A stretch of 64,000 nt of DNA from Solirubrobacterales bacterium (GCA_035573435.1 DATMZR010000037.1:1-64000), one strand, 5' to 3'. Positions 19,038-28,329 are shown, counted from the first letter of the stretch. Notes: generated by a model not told the origin, from the letters alone. Numbers and translations: made by a program.

Positions 19038-19535
19038 TCAAAGGGACCCGACCGTCTCCACTCGCTGTCCCGGGCCGAGCTCCGCGAGTGCTCCCGCGAG
19101 CGGCGTGCCGTCGGGCAGCGCGAGCTCGGGGTCGAGCTCGAGCAGCGGCTCGAGCACGAAGCGCCGAGTTGCGACCTGTGGGTGGGGGAGCGTCAGTCGG
19201 TCGCTCTCGAGCTCGACATCGCCGAGCAGCAGCAGGTCCAGGTCGAGGGGGCGCGGGCCATGGCGCTGCCCGCCGAGCATCCGGCCCTGCTCCACCTCGA
19301 TCGCCTTGCAGAGATCGAGCAGTGCCTCCGGCTCCAGCCCGGTCCGGATCCTGACCGCGGCGTTCAGGAAGTCGGGCTGGTCGAGGATCTCGCCGACCGG
19401 CTCGGTCTCATACAGCGAGGAGGCGGCCTCCACCTCCACCCCATGCTCGTCGAGCGCGGCGACCGCGGCCCGCAGGTGGGCCTCCCGGTCACCGACGTTG
19501 GAGCCGAGGCCCAGGTAGCCGACGCGGGCGATCAC
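19038..19535 (-). CDS. folK: 2-amino-4-hydroxy-6-hydroxymethyldihydropteridine pyrophosphokinase
   Basis: HPPK transfers pyrophosphate to the pterin in folate synthesis. From GTG at 19535 it has 165 residues: YLGLGSNVGDRE at the start, ASSLYETEPVG near residue 42, DFLNAAVRIRT, and the metal and ATP-binding GPRPLDLDLLLLGD and LPHPQVATRRFVL. The frame is open further upstream but overlaps folB there; the GTG start leaves a 31-nt gap to the folB stop. It is the last gene of folP-folB-folK. Confidence 0.94.
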   Translation of the reverse strand: MIARVGYLGLGSNVGDREAHLRAAVAALDEHGVEVEAASSLYETEPVGEILDQPDFLNAAVRIRTGLEPEALLDLCKAIEVEQGRMLGGQRHGPRPLDLDLLLLGDVELESDRLTLPHPQVATRRFVLEPLLELDPELALPDGTPLAGALAELGPGQRVETVGSL

Positions 19536-19566
19536 CGCCGGTGGCGGCTCTGCGTGCTGGGGTGCC

Positions 19567-19986
19567 TCATTCGTGCTCCTTCTCCTGATCCTCGCCGATC
19601 GCCCGCTCGTGGGCGACCTCGACCGCAACCTCGCTGACGGCCAGCGGAATCGGAGGGTCGGGCTTGGCGGCGCGAACGCGGACCGACTCGCAGGCAAACC
19701 GCTCCATCAGCCGCTCGCCGATCACGTGACAGAGGCGCTCGAGCGTCCGGTAGCTGCGCTCGGTCGCGGCCAGCGCGACGATGTCGCACGCCTCGGTGTA
19801 GTCGGCCGTGTCCTCCAGCCGGTCCGTGAGCACCGCATCGCAGTCGGGCACGTCGAAGCTGACGTCGATCTCGAGTCGCTGCCCGACCTCCTGCTCCGCC
19901 TCGGTGACCCCGTGGTGCGTGTAGATCGAGAGGCCGCGAACCTCGACCTCGACGGCGGAGTCAAGTCGGGGTCGGTGCGCCTCCAC
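19567..19986 (-). CDS. folB: Dihydroneopterin aldolase
   Basis: Cleaves 7,8-dihydroneopterin to glycolaldehyde and the hydroxymethyl pterin in folate synthesis. The 139 residues include VEVRGLSIYTHHGVTEAEQEVGQRLEIDVSFDV at the start, the catalytic glutamate region, and the DYTEACDIVALA and LERLCHVIGERLMERF segments of the tunnelling fold. Length is at the upper end for the family because of 12 N-terminal residues before the first strand. It lies between folP and folK in one direction. Confidence 0.94.
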   Translation of the reverse strand: MEAHRPRLDSAVEVEVRGLSIYTHHGVTEAEQEVGQRLEIDVSFDVPDCDAVLTDRLEDTADYTEACDIVALAATERSYRTLERLCHVIGERLMERFACESVRVRAAKPDPPIPLAVSEVAVEVAHERAIGEDQEKEHE

Positions 19987-20024
19987 GGGGTCGGGACCGT
20001 ACCAGCGTCGGCCGACTCAGCCGA

Positions 20025-20861
20025 CTAGGCCCGACTCAACGGTGTCCTCTGCCAGGCGCGCCGGCCCAGGATCGCCTCGGCGACGTCGAGCGCCTGCCGC
20101 AGCTCCGCGACGTCGTGGACGCGGAAGACGTCCGCGCCGGCGCGCAGGGCCAGCACGTTGGAGGCGACCGTGCCGCCCAACCGCTCCCCGACCTCCCGGC
20201 CCGTGAGCTCGCCGAGGAAGCTCTTGCGTGACGCGCCGACGACGATCGGCCGGCCGAGCTCTTCCAACTCGCCGAGCCGCCGCAGGAGCTCGAGGTTGTG
20301 GTCCACCGTCTTGCCGAAGCCGATCCCGGGATCGACCCAGATCCGCTCCTCGGCCACCCCCTGCGACGTCGCGAACTCGATTCGCTCCGCCAGGAACGCC
20401 TTCACGTCGTCGACCACATCGTCGTAGCGCGGGCTTTCCTGCATCGTGCGCGGCGTCCCCTGCATATGCATCAGCACCAGGCCGGAGTCGCGCTCGGCAC
20501 ACAGGGCCCCGAGCTCCGGCTCGGAGCGGAGGGCGGTGACGTCGTTGACGATCTGCGCGCCGAGGTCCAGTGCGACCTCGGCCACCGCAAGCTTGGACGT
20601 GTCGATCGAGATCGCCACTCCGGCGAGCGTGCGCTCCGGGCCAAGCAGGCCCTGGAGCACGGGACCGACCCGGTCGAGCTCCTCGGCGGCCGACACCGCG
20701 CCCGCCCCTGGTCGCGTCGACTCGCCTCCGAGGTCGAGCAGGTCGGCGCCCTCATCCGCCAGACGCCGGCCGTGCTGGATCGCTCTGTCCGGCTCCAGAA
20801 AGCGCCCCCCGTCCGAGAACGAATCGGGGGTCACGTTGACGATCCCCATCAGGCGCGCCAT
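20025..20861 (-). CDS. folP: Dihydropteroate synthase
   Basis: Joins p-aminobenzoate to the pterin pyrophosphate. From ATG at 20861 it has 278 residues starting MARLMGIVNVTPDSFSDGG, the first pterin-binding signature. DLGGESTRPGA is the second, and the barrel continues with SIDTSK, NDVTAL, DPGIGFGKT and GASRKSF, all present. Upstream codons in the same frame read into the preceding kinase gene and are not part of it. It stands 10 nt from the kinase stop and 38 nt from folB. Confidence 0.96.
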   Translation of the reverse strand: MARLMGIVNVTPDSFSDGGRFLEPDRAIQHGRRLADEGADLLDLGGESTRPGAGAVSAAEELDRVGPVLQGLLGPERTLAGVAISIDTSKLAVAEVALDLGAQIVNDVTALRSEPELGALCAERDSGLVLMHMQGTPRTMQESPRYDDVVDDVKAFLAERIEFATSQGVAEERIWVDPGIGFGKTVDHNLELLRRLGELEELGRPIVVGASRKSFLGELTGREVGERLGGTVASNVLALRAGADVFRVHDVAELRQALDVAEAILGRRAWQRTPLSRA

Positions 20862-20871
20862 GGCGGCCAGC

Positions 20872-22344
20872 CTACTTCTCGTGCTTGGGCTCCTTCGCCC
20901 TGGGCTCCTTGGGCGGCTTCGGCTCCCCGGGCACCTTGCCACCCGCTGCCGCGGCCCTGGCGGACGCCAACTCTCGCTCCACGGTCTCCACCTGGTTCGG
21001 GATCTCGAGCCGCCGCTCCAGGATGGGAATCGCCTCCTCGGGCCGGCCCGCCAGGCGAAGCGCGTGGCCGAGGTTGTAGAGCGCGTAGGCGTAGGTGAGG
21101 TCCGTCGTTCCCGCGGGGAATGAGTCAACGGCGCGCTGGAGCACCGGCACCGCCTCCTCGTAACGTGCCGCTTGGATCAGGGCATAGCCCTCGTCGTTGA
21201 GCTCCGCCCCGGAGGTCGACGTAGGCGCCGGGGGGGCGGTCGGGGCTGTCGGGCTCTCCTCGCTCGTGTGGCCCGGGCCCTGGCCGGAGCGGCTTGGGCC
21301 GGTGCTCGCCGCCGGGCCCGAGCTGGTCGGCGAATCGTCGCCGCCACCGCCCAGAAGGAGGGCCATGACGACCCCCGTGACCGCGAGCAGCGCCACGACG
21401 AGGGTCGCCCGCAAGAGCGTTCTGGACCGGACCGTGTATGTCACAGCCTGAGCCGGTGGACGCGCCGCCGCTGCGGCGCCGTTCCCCTCCAGGCCCGCCT
21501 CGAGCTCCTCGATCAGCCTACCCGCGCCGGGCGGACGCCGATCCGGGTCGGGATCGAGGCCGCGCCCTAGGACGGCGGCGGCCGCCGCGGGGGCAAGCGG
21601 CCACGTCTCTCGCAGGTCCGGCGGCGGCTCCGTTGCGGAGCGACGGAGCGCCTCGGCCGGAGTGGAGCCGCGCTGGGGCCGCTGCCCGCTGAGCGCCTCG
21701 AACGCGACCGCGGCCAGCGAATATACGTCGGCAAGCGGACCGCCGGGCTCCCCGTCGAGGCGCTCCGGGGCGATGTAGCCCATGGTGCCAAGGACGTCGT
21801 GGGTGGCGGTGATCCGGCTGACGTGAGCGGCGGTCGCAACCCCCAGGTCGCTGAGCTTCACCACACCGTCGTCGCGGATCAGGATGTTGGGGGGCTTCAC
21901 GTCGCGATGGACCACACCGCGGTGGTGGGCGTGGTCGAGGCCCCGCGCAACCTCCCGAAGGATCCGGATCGCCTCGTCCGGCTCCACGGGCCCGGCCGCG
22001 ATCACCCCCGAGAGAGGCTGGCCGGGCACGTACTCCATCACGATCAACACGCCGTCCGGCCCGGAGACCGTGTCGTAGACGGCGACGATGTTCGGATGGT
22101 TGAGAGCGGCCCCTAGCTGAGCCTCGCGCTCGAAGCGCTCGGCGCTGCCCTCCGCGGCGGCAGCATGCATCCGCTTCACGGCGACCTGCCTGGACAGAAC
22201 GACGTCCTCGGCGAGGAACACGGTCGCCATGCCGCCGTGGCCCAGGCGGTCGATCACTCGATAGCGGTCCGCGATCACGACGCCTGCCCGGATCTGGGTC
22301 GTCGTCCCGGCCATGTCCTGGGAACTGCTACCCGAAGGCGGCAC
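20872..22344 (-). CDS. PknB-type Ser/Thr kinase with a TPR-like outer domain
   Basis: A 490-residue membrane kinase. The kinase domain covers about residues 27-285: glycine-rich loop LGHGGMATV, catalytic lysine in VAVKRMH, HRDVKPPNIL catalytic loop, and SDLGVA in place of the usual DFG. A single transmembrane helix (LLRATLVVALLAVTGVVMALLLGG, about 312-335) leads to a Ser/Thr/Pro-rich linker and a TPR-like segment (NDEGYALIQAARYEEAVPVLQRAVD, then ALYNLGHALRLAGRPEEAIPILERRL). No PASTA repeats are present, so muropeptide sensing as in PknB is unlikely. It sits directly ahead of folP, 10 nt apart, with ftsH upstream. Confidence 0.93.
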   Translation of the reverse strand: MPPSGSSSQDMAGTTTQIRAGVVIADRYRVIDRLGHGGMATVFLAEDVVLSRQVAVKRMHAAAAEGSAERFEREAQLGAALNHPNIVAVYDTVSGPDGVLIVMEYVPGQPLSGVIAAGPVEPDEAIRILREVARGLDHAHHRGVVHRDVKPPNILIRDDGVVKLSDLGVATAAHVSRITATHDVLGTMGYIAPERLDGEPGGPLADVYSLAAVAFEALSGQRPQRGSTPAEALRRSATEPPPDLRETWPLAPAAAAAVLGRGLDPDPDRRPPGAGRLIEELEAGLEGNGAAAAARPPAQAVTYTVRSRTLLRATLVVALLAVTGVVMALLLGGGGDDSPTSSGPAASTGPSRSGQGPGHTSEESPTAPTAPPAPTSTSGAELNDEGYALIQAARYEEAVPVLQRAVDSFPAGTTDLTYAYALYNLGHALRLAGRPEEAIPILERRLEIPNQVETVERELASARAAAAGGKVPGEPKPPKEPRAKEPKHEK

Positions 22345-22370
22345 GCTGATGCAGGTCCGCTGAAGCCGGG

Positions 22371-24338
22371 CTAGCGGGGATCGGGCGGGTCAGCACGCAT
22401 CTCGGTGCTGCCTGCGAAGCCGGGGCGCGGACGCGGCAGTGGTCGCGGCCCCTCCCGCTGCGTGCCCTTCTCCGGCTCCGCCGGGGCTTCGGGCACCTTC
22501 TCTTCCTCGTCGGCCTCGCCGAACACCTCTTCCTGGGAGGCCCCCTCGAGCAGCTTCACGAACTGCTCCGCGTCGATCGTCTCGCGCTCCAGCAGGATCT
22601 TCGAGATCCGGTCCATGGTCTCGCGGCGCTCGCTGAGGATGTCCTTTGCGGTCTGGTGCGCCTCCTCCACGATGCGGCGGATCTCGTCGTCGATCTCGCG
22701 CGCGATCTCGTCCGAGTAATCCGGCTCCGAGGAGAATTCGCGACCCAGGAACGGCAGCGAGCGGTCGTGGCCGAAGACCCGCGGCCCGAGCCGTTCCGAC
22801 ATCCCGAACCGCATCACCATCTGCTTCGCGGTCTCGGTGACCTTCTCGAGGTCGTTGGAGGCGCCGGTGGTGATCTCCCCGAAGATGATCTCCTCGGCAG
22901 CGCGGCCGCCGAGGGTCATCGCCATCGTGTCGGTGAGCTCGGCGCGGGTGGTCAGGAACTTGTCCTCGGAGGGCAGGGAGATCGTGTAGCCGAGCGCCTG
23001 GCCGCGGCTGATGATCGAGATCTTGTGGACTGGGTCGCAGTTGGGCAGCACGTGGCCAACGATCGCGTGGCCGAGCTCGTGGTAGGCGGTGACCAGCCGC
23101 TCCTTCTCGCTCATCACCCGGCTCTTCTTCTCGGGCCCGGCGATCACCCTCATGATCCCTTCCTCGAGCTCGTCCATGGTGATCTCGCGCTTGCTCGAGC
23201 GCGCGGTGAGCAGGGCCGCCTCGTTGATCAGATTGGCGAGGTCCGCCCCGGTGAAGCCCGGCGTCTGACCGGCCAGGGCGTCGAGATCGAGGTCCTTGGC
23301 CAGCGGCTTGCCACGTGTGTGAACGTCCAGGATCTGCTTGCGGCCCTTGCGATCCGGCCGGTCGACGACGATCTGGCGATCGAAGCGGCCCGGCCGCAGC
23401 AGCGCCGGGTCGAGGATGTCGGGCCGGTTGGTCGCGGCGATCAGGATGATGTTGTCCTTCATCTCGAAGCCGTCCATCTCGACCAGCAGCTGGTTCAGGG
23501 TCTGCTCGCGCTCGTCATGGCCACCGCCCATGCCGGCGCCGCGGTGCCGCCCCACCGCGTCGATCTCGTCCATGAAGATGATGCACGGTGAGTTCTGCTT
23601 CGCCTGCTCGAAGAGGTCGCGCACGCGGCTCGCCCCGACGCCGACGAACATCTCGACGAAATCGGACCCTGAGATCGAGAAGAACGGCACGCCCGCCTCA
23701 CCCGCCACCGCGCGGGCGAGCAGGGTCTTCCCCGTGCCGGGTGGGCCGTAGAGCAGGACGCCCTTGGGAATCCGGGCGCCCAGAGCCTGGAACCGCTTCG
23801 GGTTCTCCAGGAACTCCTTGATCTCCTGAAGCTCCTGCACGGCTTCGTCGACCCCGGCGACGTCGCGGAAGGTGATCTTCGGCGCGTCGACCGACATTCG
23901 CTTGGCGCGCGACTTGCCGAAGCTCATCACCCGAGATCCGCCTCCCTGCATCTGGTTCATCAGGAAGACCCAGAAGCCGAAGAAGAGGATGAACGGCAGG
24001 ATGTAAGTGAGGATCGAGAGGAAGCTTGAGCCACCCGTGCCCTCGGCGTTGTACTGGACGTGCTTGCGATCGAACAGCCTGACCAGCTGGGGCTCGGTGT
24101 TGTCCGGATAGCCGATCGAGTACTCGCTGCCGCTGGTGGGCTGGACCTTGATGGTGTTGCTCTTCGGCTGGAAGGTGACCTCGTCGAACGCGCTCGGCTC
24201 GCTCTTGACCTGGTTCCGGAACTCGCTCAGGCTCGGCGGCTTCTCCTCCGACGGGTGGCTGAGCAGCCGCTGCGCGAAGAACGCGAGCACGATCACGATC
24301 AGGATCGGGAAGGCGGCGCTGCGGAAGAATCTCCTCAT
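22371..24338 (-). CDS. ftsH: ATP-dependent zinc metalloprotease FtsH
   Basis: Membrane AAA+ protease for quality control. From ATG at 24338 it has 655 residues: two N-terminal transmembrane helices (about residues 6-25 and 105-127) around a small periplasmic domain, the AAA module with Walker [23 protein letters not shown] region [21 protein letters not shown], and the zinc-protease domain with HELGHAIVG. The open frame has 36 more codons upstream, rich in Arg and Cys, unlikely to be translated. It lies downstream of hpt in the same direction, a common arrangement (tilS-hpt-ftsH). Confidence 0.97.
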   Translation of the reverse strand: MRRFFRSAAFPILIVIVLAFFAQRLLSHPSEEKPPSLSEFRNQVKSEPSAFDEVTFQPKSNTIKVQPTSGSEYSIGYPDNTEPQLVRLFDRKHVQYNAEGTGGSSFLSILTYILPFILFFGFWVFLMNQMQGGGSRVMSFGKSRAKRMSVDAPKITFRDVAGVDEAVQELQEIKEFLENPKRFQALGARIPKGVLLYGPPGTGKTLLARAVAGEAGVPFFSISGSDFVEMFVGVGASRVRDLFEQAKQNSPCIIFMDEIDAVGRHRGAGMGGGHDEREQTLNQLLVEMDGFEMKDNIILIAATNRPDILDPALLRPGRFDRQIVVDRPDRKGRKQILDVHTRGKPLAKDLDLDALAGQTPGFTGADLANLINEAALLTARSSKREITMDELEEGIMRVIAGPEKKSRVMSEKERLVTAYHELGHAIVGHVLPNCDPVHKISIISRGQALGYTISLPSEDKFLTTRAELTDTMAMTLGGRAAEEIIFGEITTGASNDLEKVTETAKQMVMRFGMSERLGPRVFGHDRSLPFLGREFSSEPDYSDEIAREIDDEIRRIVEEAHQTAKDILSERRETMDRISKILLERETIDAEQFVKLLEGASQEEVFGEADEEEKVPEAPAEPEKGTQREGPRPLPRPRPGFAGSTEMRADPPDPR

Positions 24339-24425
24339 GGCGAGATCAGTGGATACGCATACCTGGCGGCGTCGACGGGACGCACCGAATAGCTGGATGT
24401 AGGGAGGGTCTGCGCATCTGAAGAG

Positions 24426-24443
24426 GGGGTCCCTGAACCCCCG
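24426..24443 (-). promoter_or_regulatory. Hairpin in the hpt-ftsH gap
   Basis: Arms GGGGGT/ACCCCC with a six-base loop, in the 162-nt gap between hpt and ftsH. It could attenuate read-through from hpt or belong to the ftsH leader. A TACGCT -10-like box lies just upstream on the minus strand. Confidence 0.35.
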
Positions 24444-24500
24444 CAACGTTACAAATCAGCGTACCAGGGTCTTTTCGCCCCATAGGCGAGCGACCCCTGC

Positions 24501-25037
24501 CTACTGATGCTGTTCGTTCAACACCGCCACGTAGCTCAAGTTCCTGTAGCGCTGTCCGTAATCGAGCCCGTAGCCGACCACGTAGCGGTTCGGAATCTCG
24601 AAGCCGACGTAGCGAATCGGCAGCTCGACCCGGCGCCGCTCCGGTTTGGTGAGGAGGGCGCAGACCTCGAGCGAGCCGGGAGCGCGGGCGCGCAGGTTGC
24701 GAACCAGGTACTGGAGCGTCAAGCCCGAGTCGATGATGTCCTCGACGATCAGCACGTCACGGCCCTCGATTGGCGCCTCGAGGTCCTTGAGGATCCGCAC
24801 CACACCTGAGGAGTCGGTGGCGGAGCCATAGCTCGACACGGCCATGAAGTCGAGCTCGCAGGGCACGGTCAGCTGCCGCATCAGATCGGCGAGGAACAGC
24901 ACGGCTCCCTTGAGCACGCCGATCAGCACGAGATCGCGCCCCTCGTAATCGCCGCTGATCTCGGCACTCAGCTCTCTCACCCGCCGCTGAAGCTCCTCGG
25001 CGGAGACGAGCGTCTCACCAATGGCCGGGTCAACCAC
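24501..25037 (-). CDS. hpt: Hypoxanthine phosphoribosyltransferase
   Basis: Salvages hypoxanthine and guanine with PRPP. 178 residues with LVLIGVLKGAVLFLADL, SYGSATDSSG, and the PRPP loop VLIVEDIIDSGLTLQYL, all characteristic. GTG start at 25037, four nt from the tilS stop, so the two are co-transcribed. ftsH follows, as in many bacteria. Confidence 0.96.
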   Translation of the reverse strand: MVDPAIGETLVSAEELQRRVRELSAEISGDYEGRDLVLIGVLKGAVLFLADLMRQLTVPCELDFMAVSSYGSATDSSGVVRILKDLEAPIEGRDVLIVEDIIDSGLTLQYLVRNLRARAPGSLEVCALLTKPERRRVELPIRYVGFEIPNRYVVGYGLDYGQRYRNLSYVAVLNEQHQ

Positions 25038-25041
25038 TCCG

Positions 25042-26400
25042 TCAGTCCAGAACGTGGGCGGTCAGGACCGTGGCCGTACGGGTTCCAGGACCCAGGCGGA
25101 AGTCCTCTGAGACGGCGACCCCCGCGACCCAGACGACGCGGCCCGCTGCGGTCACCACGGGCAGGTGGTGCCGCAACGAACGCGGGACGCCCCGGTCGGC
25201 GAACAGGTCCTGGAGGGTCTTGGTGCCGGCCATGCCGAGCGGCCGCATGCAGTCGCCCTCCTTCCAGGTGCGAACGACCAGGTCCTCGCCGAGGGCCTCG
25301 GCGTCCAGGGTCGCCAGGTCAGGGCCCGCCGGCTCGATCGACCCCGGGTGGACCTCGGCCCGAACCTCCCAGTGCCCGAAACGGCAGCTTCCGGGCACCC
25401 GCAGCGGGGCCGGCGCGGGCGCGGCGTCGGTCTCGGAGGCGACGAGGAAGCGGATCAGCCCATGCTCGCACGAGGCCCTCACCCCGTGTCCGAGGTCGAC
25501 CTCGCCTCCCTCGGGACGGGCGGCCAGGCGCATGATCTGCTCGGCGTGCCGCCGCCCGAGCGGAACGGGACGCCCGGTGGCGCGCTCCGCAAGTGTCCGC
25601 AGTGCGAGGCGGCGCAGGGCGGGCTCCGAGCCCTCCAGCGCATCGGCGCGGATCGCGACCGCACCGGCACTGGCGCCGGCGGCCTCGAGCGCCTGCAGGA
25701 CGACCCGCTCCAGGAGATGTGCCTCCTCGAGCAGCTCGGCCTGCGTTTCGGCGATGTTTCGCTCGGCCGTTCGACTCAGCTCGCGCAGCGCAGGGAGCAC
25801 CTCCGCACGCACCCGATTGCGCGCGAACTCGAGCTCGAGGTTCGTCTCGTCGTCGGCAAACGGCAGGCGGGCCTCGGTTGCGAGGTGCCGGGTCTCGGCA
25901 CGCTCCAGCTCCAACAGCGGGCGCACCACCCGGCCGCTGTGTGCCGACAAGCCGCGCAGCGCCCGCGTTCCCGGCGAGACGGCAAGGCGATACAGCACCG
26001 TCTCGGCCAGGTCGGTGCGCGTGTGGCCGGTTGCGATCCAGTCGCTACCGGTGCGGACGCGGAGTTGCTCCGCGGCGGCATAGCGGGCCTCCCGCGCCGC
26101 AGCCTGGAGGTTTCCCTGGAGTTGCTTGGGCCGCTCGATGTGGAGGTCGATGCGAAGCCGCGAGCAGAGATCGCGACAGACGCGCTCGTCCCGGTCGGCC
26201 GATTCCCGAAGCCGGTAGTTGACGTGCAGCGCATGCACGTTCGCCGGGCCGATGCCACGCGCCAGCCCAGCGGCCGCGCAGGCGGAATCGGCGCCGCCCG
26301 AGACCAGCACCACCCCGGAAGAGATCGGGTCGATGAGCCCGCTGCGTTCCACCACCTCGGCCAGGGCCCCAAGCGCATGGTCTGTGCCCGCGTGGCCCAT
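25042..26400 (-). CDS. tilS: tRNA(Ile)-lysidine synthetase
   Basis: Modifies the C34 of the tRNA-Ile CAU anticodon to lysidine, needed to read AUA. The 452-residue product begins with the PP-loop ATPase (VVLVSGGADSACAAAGLARG), continues with VNYRLRESADRDERVCRDLC and IATGHTRTDLAETVLYRL, and ends with the C-terminal tRNA-binding domain (RTWKEGDCMRPLGMAGTKTLQDLFADRGVPRSLR). A -10-like TAAGAT lies 7 nt before the ATG. Confidence 0.96.
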   Translation of the reverse strand: MGHAGTDHALGALAEVVERSGLIDPISSGVVLVSGGADSACAAAGLARGIGPANVHALHVNYRLRESADRDERVCRDLCSRLRIDLHIERPKQLQGNLQAAAREARYAAAEQLRVRTGSDWIATGHTRTDLAETVLYRLAVSPGTRALRGLSAHSGRVVRPLLELERAETRHLATEARLPFADDETNLELEFARNRVRAEVLPALRELSRTAERNIAETQAELLEEAHLLERVVLQALEAAGASAGAVAIRADALEGSEPALRRLALRTLAERATGRPVPLGRRHAEQIMRLAARPEGGEVDLGHGVRASCEHGLIRFLVASETDAAPAPAPLRVPGSCRFGHWEVRAEVHPGSIEPAGPDLATLDAEALGEDLVVRTWKEGDCMRPLGMAGTKTLQDLFADRGVPRSLRHHLPVVTAAGRVVWVAGVAVSEDFRLGPGTRTATVLTAHVLD

Positions 26401-26407
26401 GCGGGCG

Positions 26408-26413
26408 ATCTTA
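26408..26413 (-). promoter_or_regulatory. -10-like TAAGAT box of tilS
   Basis: TAAGAT on the minus strand, 7 nt before the ATG of the tilS-hpt-ftsH cluster; consistent with a leaderless mRNA. Confidence 0.45.
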
Positions 26414-26433
26414 CGGCCCGCGGACGCGGATTC

Positions 26434-27633
26434 TCAGTCGCCGCCCTCGTGGGACTCGCGAGCCATGACGACGAACAGCTCCACCGGCTGGGGGAAGCCC
26501 TTCAGCTCGACCTCGCCGATCGGGTCGAACGTCAGGTAAGCCGACCTGCCGATTCCGTCGACGACAGCGGTTGTCACCATCACCTCCCCGCCGAGGGCGC
26601 GGGCAACCACGCGGTGCGCCAGGTTGACCTCGGTGCCGAAGTAGTCGCCGTCGCGATAGACCGCACGTCCGTAGTGCACGCCGACGCGCGGCTGGGGGCG
26701 TTCCTGAAACAAGGTCAGGAAGCCCACGGCCCACTCCGTGAGCGTCACGGGGTCGGGCGAGACGATCATCACCTCGTCGCCGATCGTCTTCACGATCGTC
26801 GCCTCGGCCGGCAGGGTGGCCTCCACCGTCTCGATGAACCGTTCCACGAGGTCGAACGCTTCCTCGTCGCCCTCCTCCTCGGTGTAACGGGTGAACCCCG
26901 TCAGATCGACGAAGCAGAACGTCATCTGCACCCGACCAAGCCGCTCCCCGCCCAACTCGGTCTCCATGTGGCCCACCACGTCCTGCTCCATGTAGAAGCG
27001 CAGGTAGCGCTGGTGGATGTACTCCATCAGCGGCGAGGTGATCGGCAGCAGGTCGCGCGCCAGTCCCTCCATCTCCTCGGCCATCTGGAGCGCGTCCACC
27101 CCCTGCCGGATCAGGGGCTCGTGGACGTACAGGTGGAAGAGGCGCACTTCGGCCTCTGCGATCTTGCGGATCGACTGGGCGTACACCCTGATCAGCTGCA
27201 GCACCGCGACCAGCGGGAAGCCGGCGCGAAGCACATCCGCGATCCGCTGCATCGCGATCAGGTCCTGATCGTTGAGGGTGCCCTCGATCGCGGTCGGCGT
27301 TCCCAGCAATGCCATGATCCGCTCGATCAGTGCTTCCTCCAGGCCGGCCTGCTCCGCGGCGTCGGTACGGGAATGAGCGCGCTCCCTCCCGGGGAGCAGG
27401 TCCTCCACATAGCCGAACGCCAGTCGGCCGTCGCGAACCGCCCGGCGAAGCTCCTCCAGCGAGTGGCCGCGCTCGCGCATCCGGGCGACGACGCGGGCCT
27501 GCGCGGCCGCGGCCGTGGTCCAGCGCCCTCCCTTGACCGGGACCACCCCGCCACGAGCCCAGCGCTGGAGGGTCGAAGGGGCCACGCCCGCGATCCGCGC
27601 GGCCTCGCTCAGGGAGATCAGGGCCTCCGCCAC
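26434..27633 (-). CDS. Class III adenylate cyclase with N-terminal MerR-like helix-turn-helix
   Basis: A 399-residue protein from GTG at 27633. Residues 5-65 are a MerR-type helix-turn-helix (SLSEAARIAGVAPSTLQRWARGGVV). A helical middle region follows (FHLYVHEPLIRQGVDALQMAEE). The C-terminal cyclase domain has both metal aspartates (CFVDLTGFT and KTIGDEVM) and the transition-state NLAHR. The lysine of KTIGD is at the adenine-selecting position, so ATP is the likely substrate. The open frame runs further upstream, but AGGAG four nt before the GTG fixes the start; that site lies in a hairpin. A DNA-binding domain on a cyclase could make it sense and regulate together. Confidence 0.88.
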   Translation of the reverse strand: MAEALISLSEAARIAGVAPSTLQRWARGGVVPVKGGRWTTAAAAQARVVARMRERGHSLEELRRAVRDGRLAFGYVEDLLPGRERAHSRTDAAEQAGLEEALIERIMALLGTPTAIEGTLNDQDLIAMQRIADVLRAGFPLVAVLQLIRVYAQSIRKIAEAEVRLFHLYVHEPLIRQGVDALQMAEEMEGLARDLLPITSPLMEYIHQRYLRFYMEQDVVGHMETELGGERLGRVQMTFCFVDLTGFTRYTEEEGDEEAFDLVERFIETVEATLPAEATIVKTIGDEVMIVSPDPVTLTEWAVGFLTLFQERPQPRVGVHYGRAVYRDGDYFGTEVNLAHRVVARALGGEVMVTTAVVDGIGRSAYLTFDPIGEVELKGFPQPVELFVVMARESHEGGD

Positions 27634-27634
27634 C

Positions 27635-27677
27635 GCTCCTATATATATGGAGCGACGGGGTCGCGCTACCCCGTCGC
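27635..27677 (-). promoter_or_regulatory. Two overlapping hairpins on the ribosome-binding site of the cyclase gene
   Basis: GCTCC and GGAGC arms enclose an ATATATAT run at 27635-27653; one arm contains the AGGAG ribosome-binding site. It shares two bases with a second hairpin, GCGACGGGGT/ACCCCGTCGC (10 bp, 27652-27677). The weak AU-rich loop and the sequestered site are what an RNA thermometer or switch would look like, but no test of this is possible here. Confidence 0.5.
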
Positions 27678-27872
27678 CCTGCGGGCTCGCGGCCCGCCGC
27701 GTCTGGCCGACGACGCTTTCGCGTCTTGCGGGCCCTCGCCTCCGCCTCAGTCGCCTCGAGCCGGCCGGCGAAGGCCCACTGCGGCCTGTCATTACATCTC
27801 AACCGCTCAGCCTACGCCCCCGCACCGATCCCGTCAATCCACACGCCCGCCTGGCAGTGAGGCGTCGGTCGG

Positions 27873-28313
27873 TCAGACGAGGAGGTGGGGGTAACGCTGC
27901 TGCACCAGCCGCCGGTAGGCCCCAACCACCAGGCGCAGGGTGGGCACGTAGCTCAGTGCGCACCGGGTGTCACCGTCGAAGCGAACCTGCCCGTGCGCGA
28001 TCGCGATCGCCAGGCTCTCGCTGCCCTGGAGGTAGGCGTTGGCGATTCGCGAGTCCATCCGCAGGTTCAGCTTCGGCTTCCAGTCCACCGCGTCCGAGAA
28101 CTCCCACCGTAGGTGATGGCCGGGCTCTTCGTTGGAGGCGACGTTCAGCACCATCGAGAGGTCCGGGAACTCGAACCGCATCCGGAGCGCCGCCGCCCGG
28201 AGCAGCGGGCCCGATTCCTCGTCGGCGTCCAGGTCGTAGAGCGCATCCCCGAGCAACTCCCGGAACTCGGTCGCGAAACCTGTGTCGCGGCGCGTTGCCT
28301 CCGCCGTCCCCAT
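27873..28313 (-). CDS. SCP2 sterol-binding-like protein
   Basis: 146 residues from ATG at 28313. Strand and helix order (LLRAAALRMRFEFPDLSMVLNVAS, HLRWEFSDAVDWKPKLNLRMDS, AYLQGSESLAIAIAHGQVRFDGD) resembles the SCP2 lipid-carrier fold, in which a hydrophobic pocket carries acyl chains. The assignment is by eye and moderate; the larger open frame upstream of this ATG has no recognisable content. TAGACT lies 10 nt before the ATG. The nearest neighbours are a cyclase (downstream) and an acyltransferase (upstream, 255 nt away). That 255-nt gap 28314-28568 shows only this promoter and no other feature I could identify. Confidence 0.55.
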   Translation of the reverse strand: MGTAEATRRDTGFATEFRELLGDALYDLDADEESGPLLRAAALRMRFEFPDLSMVLNVASNEEPGHHLRWEFSDAVDWKPKLNLRMDSRIANAYLQGSESLAIAIAHGQVRFDGDTRCALSYVPTLRLVVGAYRRLVQQRYPHLLV

Positions 28314-28323
28314 GCTGACTTGG

Positions 28324-28329
28324 AGTCTA
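28324..28329 (-). promoter_or_regulatory. -10-like TAGACT box of the SCP2-like gene
   Basis: TAGACT on the minus strand, 10 nt before the ATG at 28313. Confidence 0.4.

Noticed and set aside
25165-27894. 909-codon plus-strand frame across tilS and the cyclase gene
   Set aside because: Mirror of two recognised genes; product low-complexity with no motif.
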